From contig NC_034415.1 of NCBI RefSeq assembly GCF_002078875.1, forward strand, positions 25,445,413-25,509,412: a stretch of DNA of 64,000 nt, written 5' to 3'. The notes below the pieces were generated by a model. That model was not told where the DNA came from, did not search any database, and saw only the letters and a list, made by a program, of their open reading frames with translations. The number at the start of each line of letters is the position of its first letter. The first letter of the stretch is position 1. Of this stretch, positions 59,101 through 64,000 are shown piece after piece. Source of the stretch: Numida meleagris. Taxonomy: Eukaryota; Chordata; Aves; Galliformes; Numididae. A program made the translations under genes and the position numbers.

Positions 59101-62100
59101 GGATGTGGTAAAACCCATCTTCCACCCTGGCCAGGCCTCATTCAAGATATTTGGAGCTGTCTTGGCATTAAGCAATAGATGCATTTCTGTAGAATTTAAA
59201 CTAAGACATCTTCCAGCGGAAGACATGCCTAAGTGTTTCTAACTAGGCCTTACAATAGAGTCAGTCAGATGGGATGGGAGGTTCAATGGTTAATTCCAGC
59301 TTCTAGTTGTGTTGCAGGCAGGATTTGACACAGCTGGGACTTGTTAAATAAGAAACTTGAGACTTAGGATGACACTCTTGCAGGCCTAAAACTTAGCTGG
59401 GTCTAATAGCCACAGATATCTCTCCTCTCAGTACCAAAGGTGACAAGGAAAATAGTCACGAATGCGTATTCCTCACGTTCACACCCAGAATGTTTCAGGC
59501 TGTGCTTCACAAATCCCTCTGCGCAGACTTAGCTGTGATCTTTACTTGCAGTAAGCAAAACAGGGCAGACTTTTGACCTGTGTTTCTCCCTGTTGCTCAG
59601 ACTGCCTGCTTTAACCTTTCAGTTCCCACAATTCCCTTCTGAAGGCGAAAGGACTCTTAATTCCCCTCAAGCTTCCAGAACATAAACACAATGCTAACCT
59701 TCAGATAGAAGAATTTATTTGCTTAAGAAAGGTTTTCCAGAAAACAAACTAGTTCCTGACTGTAGAATTAGAGTTTAGCCATATAAACTCACCTAGGGTT
59801 CTGTAGTCCAGGATATGAACATGATTGAAACATTAAAAATATGAGTTGAGAGTAAAAGCTTTCCCTAAATCTCCCTTTTTGTATAAACTGCCATGAATTA
59901 AAGCCCTTTCAGGCTGATTTTTTTAGTCATCAATGTAATTATTTAGGAACATTTTCCAGACCAGTGTTTTTTACAAGTATTTTAACAACCTGCAAATCAG
60001 GAAACTGTAAATCAGAGAAATGAACTGAAATCAGCAATCACAAGGCAGGAGGCCCCTGGCTTGGACTGTGACAGCATGCCACGAATGGTGGCAGCTTGAG
60101 CTCCTGAATGCTGGCAGCGGTTGTGAGAAGTAGGCCTGAGGTAAAAAGCTACTGGCACAAGGGAGCCAGGAGCCTTCAACATCAGTGCTGTGAGACAGAA
60201 CGCACTCAAACCCTTCCTCCCTGTGAAAATGGGACATAATAGCACCCTGGCTTTGGATTCTCTCTTCCTTTCTCTCATTCTGAACAGGATGGAGCTAGAG
60301 CCACTAGCCTTTTGCAAGCACCTTTTTCCTTTCCCTGGAACAAGTCAGTTCTGCTTCATTTTCATATGCCAGTGTTGAGGTAATGAGTTTTTAAGCCTTA
60401 GGAAGAGCAAAGCTTAAGTGTAGTGCCAAAGAAAGACAGCTGTATGCTTCCTAGAGGTGCACTCCATCACCTGCCTGGGTCAGCCACGAGTCAAAGCATA
60501 GTACAGCACCCTCTTTCGTGGTATAAGTATGACCTTAGGAAGGTTTCTTTTGTAACCCATTGAGACATTTTATTGACAGCTATTCCATACTGGAAGACTT
60601 GAATTTAGTCTTTGTAAATGTAGCTGAGAGACAGCCTGCGCATTTAGTGATCAGCAATCTGTTGGAAAGGCAGATGTCTAATCTTGGAAAAAGGACTTGT
60701 GCCAGAAAACAAAACCCATCCTGTTCCATTCTTATGACTTGGCAGAAGGTAGAGGCAGTGAAGTCCCTGCTCTGTTCTGTCTGGGATTGAAGTGTTATGA
60801 TTAATAGCTTTCCTAGGAGCAAGTGAGAGCATGTAGAAGTTGGAAGGTGGACTCTTCCATCTGGCTAGGGGAGGCTGAGGGACCACATTACAGGCTTCTA
60901 AAATGTCCTGCCATTGAGAACTTGGTAACTTCTGCTGACAAAAAGATGTCACTGTGCTCAGACCTCTACTTCAGGACATCCAATACTTCTGGAAACTGAA
61001 GCATGGATTTTTAGAGCCATTTGTGCAGATATTCAGGCACCTGACAATTACAGCCTTGTACCTTAAAGCAATTGACTGTCATCTCTTGAGATTCTATCTC
61101 CAGCCTTCTGGCTTCAGTTTCATCATTTGCAGAGAAACTAGACTCTTCTGGCCAAACCTTGGAGGTGGTTTTTGTGCAAGGAGTTACCCTACACAAGTAA
61201 TTTAGAGCTTCAGAAAGTTAGCAAATGTGCTGTGCCTAGAGAAATGCCTTAAGATTTGCTACAGGTATTTTCTCTAATGAGGAAAGAAGCAGTGTGCCTG
61301 TATGAATGCAAGGTGTTTGCTAAAACAGGGCAAGCGAGGAACCCACAGACATCCACAGTGGTACAAGATAGAAAGACTGATGGTTCTCTCTACACCAGGA
61401 AGAAAACGCATCTGCAGTTACAGTACCTCCCATGGGTTGGATTTCTGTCATTTCCTATGAGAGAGAAACTAGCCACAAGTGAAGTCTGAAGGCATTGAGG
61501 AAACATAAAATTTTACAGTGAGATGTATAGGTCTAGTAAGACTTGAGATTGCTTTTTTTCACAAGCTCATAGCCCTCAAGTGTCACAAATACAACACAGA
61601 GCTATCCTGTGAGAAGAAAGGGAAACCACGTCAAATCTCATGCCTGGTCTTCAATCCTGCAAGTGTAGGGACTCATTCACATGGTGGCTTATCTGACTGT
61701 ACTTACCTAGTAGATCAGCAGCTGTTGTTCAGTACCCTCTTACCAACAAGCTACAGCAAAGCTTAATTTATTTGACAAGTCCCCCATAAGGATATAGTAC
61801 AACTAGAATAAAAGCTTAAGCAAAAATAAACAATAGCAACATAAAATGCCTATATTTAATTTCCTTCCTAGCAAGTACTTACATGTAAGACATCAGAAGA
61901 GTTTTGCCCACAAAAAAAAGTAAAACCCCGCAGAGCTTCCTAAAAAGCCAGACCCCTAAGGAAACAGTGATGGCTCACACTTGACTGTAACCACATGCAA
62001 GGGGTATATGAAAGGTGAGTTCCCAAAGCTTCCCTCTCTCTTACAAAGGGAGTGAGGTGGGGAAAAAAATGAGAGCAAAATAAATGGACTTTACATATTT

Positions 62101-64000
62101 TGCTGTCTTCTGAATAATAATGCTTCTTAAGTGATGCTGAGCAGTCTTTCTATTGTTTCTGAAAGGCTTTGTGTTTTTTCTTCCCTCCTTCTATCTCCGG
62201 AGTTTCCCCTAGGCTGTACAGCACAGAATAGGTTAGCATTGTGTAAAGCTGAGTGGTGGCCTTCCCTGCTGAACTTCCTTCCATAAGGAAAATGCAGGAG
62301 GGTTACCAGAAGGGCTGGCAGCAATTTCTTAAACAGTCTTTTGAAAGTTTTATTATTATTTTTTTCAAATCATAGCAAATAACATACACAAAGCTATTCA
62401 GTCATCCCATCTCCTTGTACAGGCTGTCAGACAAGCTGGCAGTTGCCACGAGGAGCTGAAAAAATCATCATTATACTCTAGGCAGCTTGAAATCAGATAA
62501 TATGTGCACACAAAAGGTTTTCATTTGGGAGCTATTGTGCCTGCCTTATTTTGGAGGAGGGGAGAAAGGGACCTATTGTCTCTTAAAAAGCAAAGTAGTG
62601 GCCTGGTTTTAGTTCTGCAGGAATGGAGTGATCTGTATGCTATTAGCTGACAGTAAAGACATCCTCTTTGCAGAGCTTGCTCACTGCTCCACTTAGTTTG
62701 CAACTGGTAACTGCCAAATCCCCACAGGGTAAGGGGCCTTGCACTCCAGCTGTTGGAGAAGTAATATTCCCCCACTGCTCAGCATGATAGGAGAGTAATA
62801 AAAACATCATTTCTAATAAGAAAATGATGCCTGCAGAAGCAAATGGGGACTGACTTGCTTAACAGAGAGGGTGCTTTGGGAAGGAGAAAGCCATCCTTAG
62901 CAAGCTTGAATGCAGCCTTGAAGACAGCAGAAAGTGTCACAGAATCCCTAAAATCTAGGCAGATGGCGAAACTTTATAGGCTTTTGTAATAGCTGTCTAA
63001 AGTCCTGTTAAAATGTTAATTGACCCTACAATTCTTTATGAAAAAGATGTTTAGGAGCCTTCTAGAAGAACACTACTTCTGTTTGAAAGGAATCACTGAT
63101 GTTTTCCCTTTTGTTCCAGACTCTACTTATATAAACAGGGCAGTTATTAAAAAAGCCTACTGGCTGTGGGCACAGAGTGTCTCCAGTGTTTGAGTTCTGT
63201 CCTTGTCAAAGGCTTAGCACTGATCAGAGCTATGAATGCAGAGCAGTTGAATGACACTTTTATAAGTCAATCTTCCATTATATAATCTTGCTTGGATGTT
63301 CTTAAAAAATATATAGGAAAGGCTGTACCAACACTGTAACTTCATAATTATTTCATCATGGCAGATCTTGCTTAAGCCTGTGCCATAAGCCATAGCAGCT
63401 CTCTTCTGGTTACGAAGAAGTGGATTTGTTAGGGAGAAAAATGCACAACAAGGGAGAAAAACTTGAGTATGCTGCATCTTGAGTTTGTGTACCAAGCAGG
63501 TGCTGCTTCTGAAATGATCTCTCTCTGGCTGCCTCATATGCTGAGCTGGTCTGCAGGAGCTGCTCAACATCCATGCATCACATCAGTTTGCTTTTGAAAA
63601 GCAATGTACACAGTAGGCGTCTCTCTCCTTATCTGTCCTGGAAGTCCCTCTGCAGAGAATTGCTCTTGGCAGGGAAAGTGTCAGCGTAGCTCATGCCAAT
63701 GAGATCACTGCAAACTAACTATTGGCTTTGTTGGTATCCCATGCTGCCTTTTTGCAAGAGAGGAAGAAGTTGTATCCACTTCTATATATTTATTTATTTT
63801 TCATTATTGAGCTTTTCCATAACCTAACAAGCTCAGAGAACTTTGGCTTTGAAGTGGTTTAGAGATTTTTGAATGCAGTTTCCTCTTGCAGTAAGTGCTG
63901 CTTTCTTAAACTGCACCCAAGTTAAAATAAGCTGTCTATTTGAAGCGCTTAAACAGCAAAACCAACCAAACAAATCCTGTAAAGAAAAGGGAATAAACTG

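Larger units (their letters stand above)
49865..64000. other. Intergenic, no supported gene
   Basis: No gene or transposon is recognised. Contents are an AT palindrome (51969-51997), a TG-rich tract (54403-54440), a run of ten G (56179-56188), and AT-rich stretches with many TAAT-type cores near 50700-50780, 51260-51380 and 54155-54300 that might be conserved noncoding elements. Open frames are short (127 codons at most). Confidence 0.7.

Noticed and set aside
1..64000. Prokaryotic systems (CRISPR, phage, operons, toxin-antitoxin)
   Set aside because: The window has spliced exons, a CpG island and CR1 LINEs. No prokaryotic gene organisation is present.

Overview
The window is vertebrate nuclear DNA, most likely from a bird. 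It has long introns with GT/AG splice sites and a single CpG-island promoter. Recognisable repeats are sparse: short 3'-end pieces of CR1 LINEs (the dominant avian/reptilian LINE) and one old hAT DNA transposon. I saw no operon structure, CRISPR array, rRNA or tRNA. 'Avian' is an inference from the CR1 pieces, the compact introns and the low repeat density; a non-avian sauropsid is not excluded.

There is one gene I can support: the 5' end of USP24 (ubiquitin-specific protease 24), on the minus strand. Its first eight coding exons run from the start codon at 19746 down to a splice donor at 666/665. They join without a frame break into 325 residues: an N-terminal UBA domain, a Gly/Pro-rich linker ending in a PPxY motif, and the start of the long helical region. 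The catalytic USP (peptidase C19) domain is encoded beyond position 1. Introns 1-7 are 11.6, 0.9, 1.4, 0.6, 0.9, 0.6 and 2.1 kb.

Region by region: 1-665 is the start of intron 8. 666-7794 holds exons 8 to 2. 7795-19440 is intron 1, with an approximately 920-bp hAT relic (15177-16097) that still has a degraded transposase C-terminus and an imperfect 8-bp target-site duplication. 19441-19746 is exon 1. About 19370-20340 is a CpG island with GC-box, ETS, YY1, three CACGTG E-box and ZNF143-like motifs, plus a 9-codon upstream ORF in the USP24 leader. 20340-64000 has no gene I can support. It holds scattered CR1 fragments (about 29.7, 41.1, 49.5 and possibly 45.5 kb), a 45-bp tandem duplication at 49.25 kb, simple repeats and a few AT-rich stretches that could be conserved noncoding elements. 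This fits the known gene-poor interval upstream of USP24 in mammals, toward PLPP3.

I found no convincing new biological system. The most checkable points are the twin 14-bp E-box elements and uORF in the promoter, the block of five consecutive symmetric (phase 0-0) exons including a 36-nt microexon, and the hAT relic.
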